The notes under the pieces were generated by a model. That model did no database searches. It saw only the letters and a list, made by a program, of their open reading frames with translations, and was not told the DNA's origin. A program made the translations under genes and the position numbers. A stretch of DNA of 37,949 bases, taken from NCBI GenBank assembly GCA_031274415.1, contig JAISQD010000132.1, positions 1-37,949 of the forward strand, in the 5' to 3' direction. The DNA is from Tannerellaceae bacterium (GTDB taxonomy: Bacteria; Bacteroidota; Bacteroidia; Bacteroidales; Tannerellaceae). Shown here one piece after another: positions 15,734 to 24,876 of the stretch (position 1 is the first letter of the stretch; every line of letters starts with the position of its first letter).

Positions 15734-18700
15734 ATGAAGAAGATAGATAGATTATTCAGCCTTTTTGTATTGTTATTGTGCGTGGGTGGGTTGATGGCGC
15801 AGTCGCCGGGGAACCGTACCGCCCGGACAATTGTTGCGGATGTGTTGGCGCAGATGCCGGCAAACAATCCGGCAGTATATCAGAAACAGATTAAAGACCT
15901 CAGCACAACCGGCGAAGAGGGCGTCCTACTCCTGGTTGATATGATAAACCCTCCCGGTAAAGGCAGCAATGCGCAGGTAGAATATGCCTTGTCGGGGCTT
16001 TCCGCTTATGTGTCGGAAAAGGGGAAAGAGGAACTCCGCACGGTTGTGGCCAAAGCGTATGGCAAGGCATTGGACAAGGTGTCGGAAAAAGAGATAAAAG
16101 CGTTTATTATCGGCCAATTGCAGATCGTAGGCGGGGATGAAAGCGTAGACGTCTTGAGCCGTTACCTTGGGGATGAACGGTTGGGCGATCCAGCCGCCCG
16201 CGCGTTGGCTTCGATAAAGCCTGCCGGCGCCGTTGAGCCGTCCCGTGATATCAAGGCGGCAACCGCTTTGCTGAAAAAAGCGACAAAGTCCGGAGAGGTA
16301 CACCAGCGTATTGCCGCCCTCCGGACGATTCTTTCCATTCAGGGAAAAGAGGGGATGAAGTGGGTACAGTCAGCCTTGAAAGACCCCTCCAAAGAGTACC
16401 GTAACGCCGCATTGGATTTCACCTCCTGTTTTGCCGACGGCGAGGTATATGTCGAATTGCTGAAGACCATGATCAAGGCAAAGCAGCCGGAAGTAAAGGT
16501 GGATATCCTGAACTGGCTTGGCCGCGAGAGCCTGTCTGCGGAAAAGAATCCCATCATCAAGAATCTGGAGATCCGTTTTGACCTGCCTGCAAAACAGGCG
16601 TTACTGAATCAGTTGAAGGACGACAGCTTTGACGTCAGGCAGGCCGCTGTCTTTGCGTTGGTTAAAATAGGCGACCCGTCGGTGATCTCTTCGCTGGCGG
16701 ATTTGCTGACGTCCGACGACCGGCAGACCGTTCTGCTGGCAAAGGAGGCGTTGGCGGTATTTAACGGCGACATACGTGGTGTGGCGCGTGTGATCCCGTC
16801 GGCAAGTGATGCCGGGAAGATAGCCGGCATAGAGCTGTTGGCCATGCGCAGGGCCTCTTCAACCATCAACAGGGTGCTTGAGATGGTAAAATCCGGTTCT
16901 CCCGAAGTGAAGGCGGCGGCCTATACGGCCTTGAAGGATGTCGTGACGGAAAAGGACTTCACGCTACTGTGTGGCATGTTGGAGACGGCGGAGGCCGACG
17001 CTGTGTCTCCGCTCCAGCAAGCGGTCATCGCTTCCGTTTCCGCCATGCCCAAGGAAGGGCAGGTGGGGGTTGTTTTCAGGCGTATGCTGCAAGCCGGCGA
17101 GAGCAAGAAATACCTGTATTATACCGTTCTTTCCGCTACCGGCGATAAAGAGGCATTGAGCACGATTATGAACGGCTTTAGAGCGGATAAGGGCGTGGCT
17201 AAGGATGCGGCTTTTGATGCGTTGCTGAGCTGGAAAGGCGTCGAGGTAGCCGGCGAATTGCTGGCTGTTTGCAGGGACGCTTCAGCGGCGGCCTATTTCG
17301 ACCGTGCATTAAACGCTTATGTGAAGCTGGTTTCAAATCCTGCTTTTACCGGCGAGAACCGCCTGCTCAAACTGCGCGAAGCGATGGAAATAGCCCGGAC
17401 GGACGACCAGAAAGTGGCTATTTTGAAACAGATAGAAAAGGCGGGAACGTTCCTTGCCCTGCTGTATGCCGGCGAGTTCCTTGACCTGAAACCGCTGCAA
17501 CAGGCGGCTGCCAATGCCGTCATGACGATTGCCTTAGGCCATAAGGAGTATACCGGAGCGAACGTGAAAGCGCTTCTAACGAAAGCCTCCGCCCTGTTGG
17601 ATAACCCGGATGCCGGTTATCAGCGGGAAGCCATTAAGAAACACTTGGACGGGATGCCGGACGAGGCCGGTTTTGTCTCCAATTTCAACGGCAAAGACCT
17701 GACGGGCTGGAAAGGCTTAGTCGGGAATCCGCTTGTACGCGCCAAAATGACACCTGCTCAATTGGCAAAAGCGCAAAAACAGGCCGACGAACTGATGCGC
17801 AAGGACTGGAAAGTGGAAAACGGCTTGCTGGTATTTGAAAAAACAGGGCATGACAACCTGTGCACCGAAAAGGCGTATGGCGACTTTGAAATGTATGTCG
17901 ACTGGAAACTTGACCCCGCCGGCCCCGAAGCCGATGCCGGTATTTACCTCCGGGGTACTCCGCAGGTACAGATCTGGGACACGGCACGTGTGAACGTAGG
18001 CGCCCAGGTAGGATCGGGAGGATTGTACAACAATGAGATACATAAGAGCAAACCGCTGAAAGTGGCAGACAATAAACTGGGAGAATGGAATACGTTCCAT
18101 ATCAAAATGACGGGCGACCGCGTGAGCGTCACACTCAATGGGGAGCTGGTGACGAACGATGTGATCCTCGAAAATTACTGGGACCGTAAACAACCCATCT
18201 TCCCTGTTGAACAGATCGAATTGCAGGCGCATGGCAGCAAGGTCTACTACCGCAACATATACATCAAAGAACTGGAACGCAAAGAGCCTTTCACCCTTTC
18301 CGCCGAAGAGAAGAAAGAGGGGTACAAGGTCTTGTTCGACGGGACAAATATGTACCACTGGACAGGCAACACGGTCGATTATACGATTGAAGACGGCGCC
18401 ATCTCGCTTGTACCCGGAAAGGGATCGGGCGGTAATTTGTATACGAAAGACGAATATGGGGACTTTGTGCTCCGTTTCGAATTTCAGTTGACGCCTGCGG
18501 CCAATAACGGCTTGGGTATCCGCACGCCGATGGAGGGCGACGCCGCTTATGTGGGTATGGAGTTACAGATTCTGGATAACGAGCATCCTGTTTACAAAGA
18601 TCTGGAGAAGTACCAGTATCACGGATCGGTGTATGGGATTATCCCGGCTAAGCGCGGTTATCTGAAACCGGTAGGCGAATGGAATGTGCAGGAGGTGTCG

Positions 18701-18889
18701 GCCAAAGGCGATCATATCAAAGTCACGTTGAATGGCGAAGTGATCCTGGACGGCAACATTCGCGAAGCGACAAAGAACGGTACTCCCGACAAGCGGGAAC
18801 ACCCCGGCCTGTTCAATAAAAAGGGGCATATCGGTTTCCTGGGGCACGGTTCGCCGGTCAAGTTCCGCCATATCCGGATAAAGGAATGA
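15734..18889 (+). CDS. Secreted HEAT-repeat protein with two DUF1080 (3-keto-disaccharide hydrolase-like) domains
   Basis: A 1051-residue exported protein (signal peptide MKKIDRLFSLFVLLLCVGGL, cleavage near LMAQ). Residues of about 40-640 form alpha-helical HEAT-like repeats (examples: DDSFDVRQAAVFALVKIGD, SGSPEVKAAAYTALKDV). Two DUF1080 jelly-roll domains follow. The first starts FVSNFNGKDLTGWKGL and includes GDFEMYVDWKLDP, DAGIYLRG, GEWNTFHIKMTGDRVSVTLNG. The second starts VLFDGTNMYHWTG and includes GDFVLRFEFQLTP, NNGLGIRTP, GEWNVQEVSAKGDHIKVTLNG and ends KFRHIRIKE. DUF1080 proteins include 3-keto-glycoside hydrolases/lyases, matching the oxidoreductase just upstream. The HEAT scaffold may present the domains to glycans or partners. 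It ends at the terminator 18898-18951. Confidence 0.88.
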   Translation: MKKIDRLFSLFVLLLCVGGLMAQSPGNRTARTIVADVLAQMPANNPAVYQKQIKDLSTTGEEGVLLLVDMINPPGKGSNAQVEYALSGLSAYVSEKGKEELRTVVAKAYGKALDKVSEKEIKAFIIGQLQIVGGDESVDVLSRYLGDERLGDPAARALASIKPAGAVEPSRDIKAATALLKKATKSGEVHQRIAALRTILSIQGKEGMKWVQSALKDPSKEYRNAALDFTSCFADGEVYVELLKTMIKAKQPEVKVDILNWLGRESLSAEKNPIIKNLEIRFDLPAKQALLNQLKDDSFDVRQAAVFALVKIGDPSVISSLADLLTSDDRQTVLLAKEALAVFNGDIRGVARVIPSASDAGKIAGIELLAMRRASSTINRVLEMVKSGSPEVKAAAYTALKDVVTEKDFTLLCGMLETAEADAVSPLQQAVIASVSAMPKEGQVGVVFRRMLQAGESKKYLYYTVLSATGDKEALSTIMNGFRADKGVAKDAAFDALLSWKGVEVAGELLAVCRDASAAAYFDRALNAYVKLVSNPAFTGENRLLKLREAMEIARTDDQKVAILKQIEKAGTFLALLYAGEFLDLKPLQQAAANAVMTIALGHKEYTGANVKALLTKASALLDNPDAGYQREAIKKHLDGMPDEAGFVSNFNGKDLTGWKGLVGNPLVRAKMTPAQLAKAQKQADELMRKDWKVENGLLVFEKTGHDNLCTEKAYGDFEMYVDWKLDPAGPEADAGIYLRGTPQVQIWDTARVNVGAQVGSGGLYNNEIHKSKPLKVADNKLGEWNTFHIKMTGDRVSVTLNGELVTNDVILENYWDRKQPIFPVEQIELQAHGSKVYYRNIYIKELERKEPFTLSAEEKKEGYKVLFDGTNMYHWTGNTVDYTIEDGAISLVPGKGSGGNLYTKDEYGDFVLRFEFQLTPAANNGLGIRTPMEGDAAYVGMELQILDNEHPVYKDLEKYQYHGSVYGIIPAKRGYLKPVGEWNVQEVSAKGDHIKVTLNGEVILDGNIREATKNGTPDKREHPGLFNKKGHIGFLGHGSPVKFRHIRIKE

Positions 18890-18897
18890 CTTGAAAC

Positions 18898-18951
18898 CAG
18901 CGGCCTTTTCAAGAAGTTCCCCGTGCAAGGAACTTTTTGAAAAGGCCGCTG
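18898..18951. terminator. Bidirectional terminator between convergent genes
   Basis: A 23-bp inverted repeat with one mismatch (arms 18898-18920 and 18929-18951, core CAGCGGCCTTTTCAA) and an 8-base loop, followed by ATTGTTATTTT on the plus strand. It lies between the stops of the plus-strand DUF1080 gene and the minus-strand M23 peptidase gene. Confidence 0.85.
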
Positions 18952-18972
18952 ATTGTTATTTTCATCTTCTGT

Positions 18973-20673
18973 CTACCATACAAATGGATGGGTATATACG
19001 GATTCATTCCCGCACGCATCGGAGACGGTCAGTGTCAGCGTATGGTGTCCGCGTGTGAGGCGGGCTTTATCAAAACGGTAAGAGACCAGTGCATTTTTCC
19101 CGTCCATCTCGAACAAGGCAAAGCGGCCGTCTATCTCGCCGCGATATGTTTGTATGCCGCTCAGGTTATCGGTAATACGGAAGGTGAACTGTTGATGCTG
19201 AATCCATGCCGTCGCATGAACAGGGGTAATAACGGGACAAACCGCATCGTGGGCGACGGTATATGAGCCAAAGTCGAGGATATCCGCATCTATCCAACCG
19301 GTACGATAGACACCGCCAATCCACGAAAGGCGGTTGTTTTGTTTGCGGACGATACCATATTTTTGTTTGTCGGCAAGCGTGTCCGTTTGCAGGTGGAGAG
19401 ATAGTTGCGCCGGACGGTGCAGGGCGATGGTACGGTTGTGCAGCGTGTGGGTGGCGGCTAATGCTGTGCTATCTTCTTTGACCGAGTAACAAAAATACAG
19501 GTCGTCATATAAGCAGCCCGCCGGTATGTGCAGGCGGATACCCTTTGCCCCGAAGCGGTTGTCGCTCTTCCAATGAACGTATTCGGCGCCGGTCGTTTCG
19601 GGCGCGTGAAACGGTTGTTTCTTCCCGTCTATCCATATAGACAGTTTTGTTGCGTTGCCATAGGCATCTTCCAGGTGATACGTCAGGTGATAGGTACGCT
19701 CTTGATCAATCTTGACAATCCCCCTGTCGAGGCTCTTGATAAAACGCAACCGGTTACCCGGCTCCACGAAGCTCTTCATATAGAAGGAACGGTTGTCTTT
19801 CCATTCTTCATAATCAATAAAACTGTTCAGATAGCGTGTTTCTGCAAAGGCAAACCGGTCGATATCACTGTGGAATACAGTCAGGCTGTCTACCTTTAAG
19901 GTGACTTTCCGTACGCCCAGTATGTTTCCCGTTCCGTCCATATAGTCATACGCTTTCACCGCCAGTGCGATTTCTCCCCACGCTTCAATTTTTCCGGTGA
20001 TCGTTTGCTTCCCGTTTTTTGCCGTGACAAGTTTAAGCTCCTGCTTTTTACCGCTTCCGTTCACCACGCCGCGACCTTCTACAGGGTACAGCATCACGCC
20101 TTGAATCTTTGGCGGTCGCTTGTCCGTGAGCCTATCCTTATAGTAATCGACCGGGTCTACGATCTCTTCTGTTTCCGTATTCCGTATTTCAAAATGGAGA
20201 TGTGCTCCGGCAGAACTGCCTGAGTTCCCGCTCCATGCAATGACCTCCCCTTTGCGGACAGGGAATTGTCCGGGGGTAAGAGAGAGGTCTACGGTAAAGC
20301 TCTCCTGCCGGTATTGCTGCTCTTTCACATACACAGCCATACTGTCGGCAAACCGTTGCAAATGCCCGTATACCGTACTTGTCCCATCCGGGTGATTGAT
20401 ATACAGCGCATGTCCGTATCCCCACGGGCTGACCGATATCCGTGCAATATACCCGTCCTGTACGGCATGAACAGCTTTTCCTTCCACCCCTTGTGTCTTA
20501 AAATCAATCCCCGAATGGAAATGGTTGTTGCGTAACTCCCCAAAGTTACCGCTTAACAGGATTGGGAAATCAAACGGATTCCTGAAGGCCTGCCCGTTAA
20601 GCGAAGGCGTTCCAATCCCTAAATGTAAGATACCTAATATTATAGAGTACCGAATATATTTAAATCGCATCAT
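18973..20673 (-). CDS. M23-family (LytM-type) metallopeptidase
   Basis: A 566-residue exported protein with signal peptide (cleavage near LNGQ, residue 28). The peptidase domain has the full zinc site: H-x-x-x-D in HFHSGID (His53, Asp57) and H-x-H in AHLHFEIR (His158, His160), with YGH (His104) in the expected place. Such enzymes cut peptidoglycan cross-bridges or are cell-division/envelope hydrolases. Residues of about 200-566 are long and beta-rich, ending in an Ig-like module (RITDNLSGIQTYRGEIDGRF ... HTLTLTVSDACGNES) that could bind substrate or a partner. It is the only gene between the terminator at 18898 and the palindromic array at 20812-20899, which lies about 140 bases upstream of its start. 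Confidence 0.92.
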   Translation of the reverse strand: MMRFKYIRYSIILGILHLGIGTPSLNGQAFRNPFDFPILLSGNFGELRNNHFHSGIDFKTQGVEGKAVHAVQDGYIARISVSPWGYGHALYINHPDGTSTVYGHLQRFADSMAVYVKEQQYRQESFTVDLSLTPGQFPVRKGEVIAWSGNSGSSAGAHLHFEIRNTETEEIVDPVDYYKDRLTDKRPPKIQGVMLYPVEGRGVVNGSGKKQELKLVTAKNGKQTITGKIEAWGEIALAVKAYDYMDGTGNILGVRKVTLKVDSLTVFHSDIDRFAFAETRYLNSFIDYEEWKDNRSFYMKSFVEPGNRLRFIKSLDRGIVKIDQERTYHLTYHLEDAYGNATKLSIWIDGKKQPFHAPETTGAEYVHWKSDNRFGAKGIRLHIPAGCLYDDLYFCYSVKEDSTALAATHTLHNRTIALHRPAQLSLHLQTDTLADKQKYGIVRKQNNRLSWIGGVYRTGWIDADILDFGSYTVAHDAVCPVITPVHATAWIQHQQFTFRITDNLSGIQTYRGEIDGRFALFEMDGKNALVSYRFDKARLTRGHHTLTLTVSDACGNESVYTHPFVW

Positions 20674-20811
20674 CTTCCAACTTTCATGGTTCTAAAGTAG
20701 GGTTTTTCTACCGTCTACCCAAATTTTTTGTCGTTAACCACTACCCTTTTTGTCGGCAACAAGTAGCATTTTCCTCTGCAATCCTTAGCTGGTTCTTCAG
20801 GACACATTCAT

Positions 20812-20899
20812 CGTTCGCCATATGGCGGACGATCGTTCGCCAATTGGCGAACGATTGACCGCCATATGGCGTACAGTTGACCGCCAATTGGCGAACGAT
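20812..20899. repeat. Array of four 22-bp direct repeats, each holding a CGCC-WWWW-GGCG palindrome
   Basis: Four units begin at 20812, 20834, 20856 and 20878. Their 12-bp palindromic cores lie at 20816-20827, 20838-20849, 20860-20871 and 20882-20893, exactly 22 bases apart. Core centres alternate: CGCCATATGGCG, CGCCAATTGGCG, CGCCATATGGCG, CGCCAATTGGCG. In the second unit the palindrome extends to 20 bp (CGTTCGCCAATTGGCGAACG). It lies between the truA stop and the M23 peptidase start. The remaining bases 20674-20811 and 20900-20967 show no gene. Confidence 0.9.
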
Positions 20900-20967
20900 C
20901 ACGACATACCGACCACGCAGGTAGTTTCTCCTTATGAAAAGGATAGTTTGTGCCGAAGAAAGAGCTA

Positions 20968-21723
20968 CTATCTACCGACGAATAATTCTTCGGGATAGGT
21001 GACGTCGGTCAGGAACAGGGCATGGGCGGGCGCGGACGTTCCTGCTTTTCCCCTGTCACGGGCTTCTATAATGGTTTTGACATCAGCGGGGCTTAATTTG
21101 TGGCGGCCGACTTCGAGTAAGGTGCCGACAATAGCGCGCACCATATTGCGGAGAAAGCGGTCGGCAGTGATCGTAAAGATCCCCATATCGCCCTCGTTTG
21201 TCCATCCGGCATGGGTAATCAGGCAATTGTTCGTCTTTACATCGGTATGGAGTTTGCTGAAACTGGTAAAATCCGTATAGTCGTACAGGAGCTGGCAGGC
21301 TTCGTTCATGGCCTCATAATCGGGCGTATGATGGATCCGGCAGGCCGATTCGTAAAGAAACGGGTCTTTCCTTGTCGTCACAAAATACTGATAGGTACGC
21401 GACGTGGCATCAAAGCGGGCGTGGGCGTCAGCCCTCACCGGCGCTATCCGGTAAACCGCTATATCTTTGGGAAGGAGGCGGTTTAGTTTCTCTGCCAGAA
21501 AGGGGAGATCGGCAATGGGTTCGCACCGGTCGAAATGGGCGACCATCAGGCGGGCATGCACCCCGCTGTCTGTCCGTCCCGCACCGACAATAGGGACAGG
21601 CTGGCGCAGCAGCGTAGCCAGCGCCTCCTCGATGGATTGCTGTACGGTCGTTCCCTTAGGCTGACTCTGCCAGCCGCAGTACTGCTTCCCGTTATACCCC
21701 AGAAAGATAAAATAGCGGTTCAC
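20968..21723 (-). CDS. truA: tRNA pseudouridine synthase TruA (positions 38-40)
   Basis: TruA makes pseudouridine at positions 38-40 of tRNA anticodon arms. The 251-residue length is normal. [20 protein letters not shown] (3-22) is the standard N-terminus. [12 protein letters not shown] (residues about 46-57) carries the catalytic Asp, and [17 protein letters not shown] is the C-terminal signature. The gene starts 17 bases after the stop of the RhuM-Fic gene and may be read from that promoter. The palindromic array lies about 70 bases beyond its stop. Confidence 0.97.
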   Translation of the reverse strand: MNRYFIFLGYNGKQYCGWQSQPKGTTVQQSIEEALATLLRQPVPIVGAGRTDSGVHARLMVAHFDRCEPIADLPFLAEKLNRLLPKDIAVYRIAPVRADAHARFDATSRTYQYFVTTRKDPFLYESACRIHHTPDYEAMNEACQLLYDYTDFTSFSKLHTDVKTNNCLITHAGWTNEGDMGIFTITADRFLRNMVRAIVGTLLEVGRHKLSPADVKTIIEARDRGKAGTSAPAHALFLTDVTYPEELFVGR

Positions 21724-21740
21724 GTTCGCAAGGTTTATTT

Positions 21741-22736
21741 TTAGTTGTTTCTGTTAATTAAATTCACAATAACCTTAACCACCATGTCTTTCTCTTCCGT
21801 CCGGCTTTCCGCAATCATTAACGTAAGTGCAACCAAGGTGTTGTTTTCTATCAGACGTAATCCACTTTGCTTGTATAAAATACCATTCTTTTCTAAAAAC
21901 CACAGGAAAAGAAATGCCGCAATCCGCTTGTTTCCATCGCTGAACGAATGATTTTTCGTGATAAGATAAAGCAACATCGCCGCTTTTTCTTCAATACTCG
22001 GATACAAATCCTTGCCATCGAAAGTCTGGTAAATTGTATTGATCGAACTTTTGAACGATTGGTCTTTTTCGTTGGCAAACAAGTTGCTACTGTTGAATTT
22101 ATTTCTTAGTTGCCCGATCGCTTCCATTGCATTTTCGTAAGTCGCATGAAATAGTTCTTCATCCGTTGTTTTCTCAACGACAAGTTGTTGGTAATCATAT
22201 TTATCCAATGTGTCTAAAGCGTAAGTATAATCGGCAATCACACGCAACAATCCGGTGGCTTCATCGCTTGTCAACACGTTACTTTGGAGGACATTGGATA
22301 AAAAAGCCACGGTCTGTTTCAAGTCTTCATACTGTTTGATCTTCAGTTTATTATTAATGGCGTAACCTTTTATAATATAATCTTTCAGAATTTTATTTGC
22401 CCAGATACGAAATTCAACACCACGTTGCGACTTTACCCTGTAACCAACGGATATAATCATATCAAGATTATAATAAGTGACTTGCCGCCGGACAGAGCGT
22501 TGCCCTTCTCGTTGAACTGTCAAGTATTCCTTGACAGTTGAACTTTCCAATTCGCTTTCTTTGAGAATATTCCTGATATGTAAACTGACATTTTGTTTAG
22601 TTGTTTGAAACAATTCAACCATATCCGACTGAGACAGCCAAATGTTTTCGTCTTTCAATCTTACATCCAGATTGATTGTACCATCCGGCGTTTGATAGAT
22701 GACAATTTCGCCTTTATTACCTGCTTCCTGACACAT
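21741..22736 (-). CDS. RhuM-family protein with C-terminal Fic/Doc domain
   Basis: 331 residues. The N-terminal half (about 10-125) is the RhuM virulence-protein domain: [62 protein letters not shown] and [12 protein letters not shown], with a winged-helix-like DNA-binding look. The C-terminal half is a Fic/Doc domain with the motif HSFSDGNKR (263-271), close to the H-x-F-x-(D/E)-(G/A)-N-(G/K)-R consensus with the catalytic His present. Fic proteins transfer AMP; Doc, whose motif also has N-K-R, phosphorylates EF-Tu. Target unknown. The fusion is widespread in bacteria and behaves like an accessory gene; no partner antitoxin lies alongside. Here it sits directly before truA. Confidence 0.9.
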   Translation of the reverse strand: MCQEAGNKGEIVIYQTPDGTINLDVRLKDENIWLSQSDMVELFQTTKQNVSLHIRNILKESELESSTVKEYLTVQREGQRSVRRQVTYYNLDMIISVGYRVKSQRGVEFRIWANKILKDYIIKGYAINNKLKIKQYEDLKQTVAFLSNVLQSNVLTSDEATGLLRVIADYTYALDTLDKYDYQQLVVEKTTDEELFHATYENAMEAIGQLRNKFNSSNLFANEKDQSFKSSINTIYQTFDGKDLYPSIEEKAAMLLYLITKNHSFSDGNKRIAAFLFLWFLEKNGILYKQSGLRLIENNTLVALTLMIAESRTEEKDMVVKVIVNLINRNN

Positions 22737-22776
22737 ATTTTTTAACTTATGATTTCGGTACTTTTTGTTACAGATA

Positions 22777-22804
22777 CAAAGGTACGAGAAAATTCATATC
22801 TTTG
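22777..22804. promoter_or_regulatory. Divergent -7 promoter elements between RhuM-Fic and the peptidase gene
   Basis: The plus strand has TATCTTTG at 22797-22804, 45 bases before the peptidase ATG at 22849. The minus strand has TACCTTTG at 22784-22777, 41 bases before the RhuM-Fic start at 22736. Both match TAnnTTTG; neither has a clean -33 at 19-21 bases. The close back-to-back placement suggests joint control or interference. Confidence 0.45.
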
Positions 22805-22848
22805 TCCGGAGAGATTAGACATTATAACTATGGCTTAAATTTCCTGAT

Positions 22849-24876
22849 ATGAAAACAATCATGACATGTATCGGTATTTTGTGTGTTTCCGCATTTGCCC
22901 GTTCGGAGGAAGAACATGTGTCCGTCAGGCCGTCCGTCGTGCAGGCCGTTATTGATAGCCTGACCCTGAAAGACGGCGGGAACAGGACAAACATCGACAA
23001 GGGAGTCCGCCAGGTCGCCCGGCTTTGGCAGGATACGGATGGGGACGAAGAGGTCTTCAAACGCTTTTGTATGGAACAGTATATGGCCGATCCTGCGGAA
23101 AAGGAGATGGCCTTCCTGAAGATCAGCGATTATATGGAGGGGATCAACGGGCATTATAACCAGATGCTTATCCGCTTACAGGAGAATATCACGATAGACA
23201 ACGGGGAGTTGCATCCTGTGGATCATCTTTTCGCCGCGTATAACCCGTCGTCACACCAGCAGGACGATTTCTATACAAACAAGATCGCTTTCATTATCGC
23301 CTTGAATTTCCCTTCCCTTACGCTTGAAGAAAAAGAGGCATTGGGAACAGACCGCAAGGCTTGGGCGTATGCCCGTATGGGCGACATGTACACCCGCCGT
23401 ATCCCGCCCGCACTCATCCAAAAGTGGTCGGAAACAAGCAGCGACGCCGATGTGTATATTGCCGCCTACAATATCTATATGGGACATATACGCAACAGGA
23501 AAGGGAAACGGATATTCCCCGAAGATATGGTGCTTCTTTCGCACTGGAACCTGCGCGACGAAATAAAGGCGAATTACAACAAAGGAGAGGAGGGGCTGGA
23601 GAAGCAACGAACGGTATACGAAGTCATGAAACGGATTATCTCACAGGAGATACCCGTCGAAGTCATTAATTCAAGTGATTATGAGTGGAATCCCTATACA
23701 AACACCCTGTTTCAACCGGGCAAAGACTTTCTCGTTACGATAGAGGGCACACCGGAATCAACGGTTCGCTACCAGAAAATGCTGAACAACTTCAACATCA
23801 TGCAGGAGATTGACGCCTACGCCGGCAATACATATATAGACCGTAATTTCAACGAAGATATGGAGGTGGCGGTAGACGACATCAGCCGGCTGTTCGATGC
23901 GTTCCTCTCCTCGCCCGAACTGAAAGATGTAGGACGAATCATCTCCAAACGCCTTGGCCGGAAGATGGAAGCCTACGATATCTGGTACGACGGATTCAAA
24001 GCCCGCAGCCATCTGGACGAGACCAAATTGGACGAACAGACACGCGCACTCTATCCCAATGCCGGAGCATTGGAAAAGGATCTTCCCCATATATTGGAGA
24101 AGTTGGGATTCGACAAACAAAGGGCGGCCTGCCTGGGGGAAAAGATTGCCGTCGACCCTGCCCGCGGATCGGGACATGCCTGGGGTGCGGCCATGAAAGG
24201 ACAGAAGTCCCGTCTTCGTACCCGTATCCCGGCACAAGGGATGAATTACAAAGGATACAATATCGCGATCCATGAGTTCGGACATAATGTGGAACAGACC
24301 ATTTCGCTGTATGATGTGGATTACTATATGCTGAACGGCGTCCCGAACACAGCGTTTACCGAAGCGCTGGCGTTTATTTTCCAGAAAAGAGACCTCGAGG
24401 TTTTAGGAATTGCCGGCCACCATCCCGACGAAGAGGCGATGGATATCTTGGACAGGATATGGACAATGTATGAGATTTGCGGCGTTTCGATGCTGGATAT
24501 CTCTGTGTGGAAATGGCTGTATGCCCACCCAAGCGCTACGGCCGGAGAGCTTCGCGACGCCGTCGTTGCCCTGTCGAAAGAGATATGGAACAGGTACTAT
24601 GCACCCGTGTTTGGCGTAAAAGACGAAACGGCGCTGGCGGTGTACTCGCACATGATCGGCTATCCGCTTTATCTTTCCGCTTATGCGTTCGGGCATATCA
24701 TCGAATTTCAGTTGGAGAATCACCTGAAAGGAAAAGACTTTGCCGGGGAGATCGACCGCATCTTCAGGCTGGGCAGGCTAACGCCCAACGCATGGATACG
24801 GGAAGCCACCGGAAGCGCGCTTTCCGTAGAACCGATGTTGCAGTCTGTCCGGGAAGTCGTGAAGAACTACAAGTGA
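22849..24876 (+). CDS. Secreted zinc peptidase-like protein with a gluzincin H-E-x-x-H site
   Basis: 675 residues with a short signal sequence (MKTIMTCIGILCVSAFA). Residues 471-479 read NIAIHEFGH, an H-E-x-x-H zinc site (His475, Glu476, His479). Twenty-six residues on, TEALAF offers Glu505 as third ligand, the arrangement of the gluzincin clan and close to M3 oligopeptidases. The helical N-terminal part also resembles M3-like folds. It looks like an active peptidase, likely periplasmic or secreted; the substrate is unknown and I cannot name the exact family. It has its own promoter (22797-22804). Its 3' end overlaps the convergent PepSY gene by 10 bases. Confidence 0.75.
   Translation: MKTIMTCIGILCVSAFARSEEEHVSVRPSVVQAVIDSLTLKDGGNRTNIDKGVRQVARLWQDTDGDEEVFKRFCMEQYMADPAEKEMAFLKISDYMEGINGHYNQMLIRLQENITIDNGELHPVDHLFAAYNPSSHQQDDFYTNKIAFIIALNFPSLTLEEKEALGTDRKAWAYARMGDMYTRRIPPALIQKWSETSSDADVYIAAYNIYMGHIRNRKGKRIFPEDMVLLSHWNLRDEIKANYNKGEEGLEKQRTVYEVMKRIISQEIPVEVINSSDYEWNPYTNTLFQPGKDFLVTIEGTPESTVRYQKMLNNFNIMQEIDAYAGNTYIDRNFNEDMEVAVDDISRLFDAFLSSPELKDVGRIISKRLGRKMEAYDIWYDGFKARSHLDETKLDEQTRALYPNAGALEKDLPHILEKLGFDKQRAACLGEKIAVDPARGSGHAWGAAMKGQKSRLRTRIPAQGMNYKGYNIAIHEFGHNVEQTISLYDVDYYMLNGVPNTAFTEALAFIFQKRDLEVLGIAGHHPDEEAMDILDRIWTMYEICGVSMLDISVWKWLYAHPSATAGELRDAVVALSKEIWNRYYAPVFGVKDETALAVYSHMIGYPLYLSAYAFGHIIEFQLENHLKGKDFAGEIDRIFRLGRLTPNAWIREATGSALSVEPMLQSVREVVKNYK

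Noticed and set aside
20812..20899. CRISPR array
   Set aside because: Units are contiguous 22-bp direct repeats without variable spacers, so not a CRISPR array.
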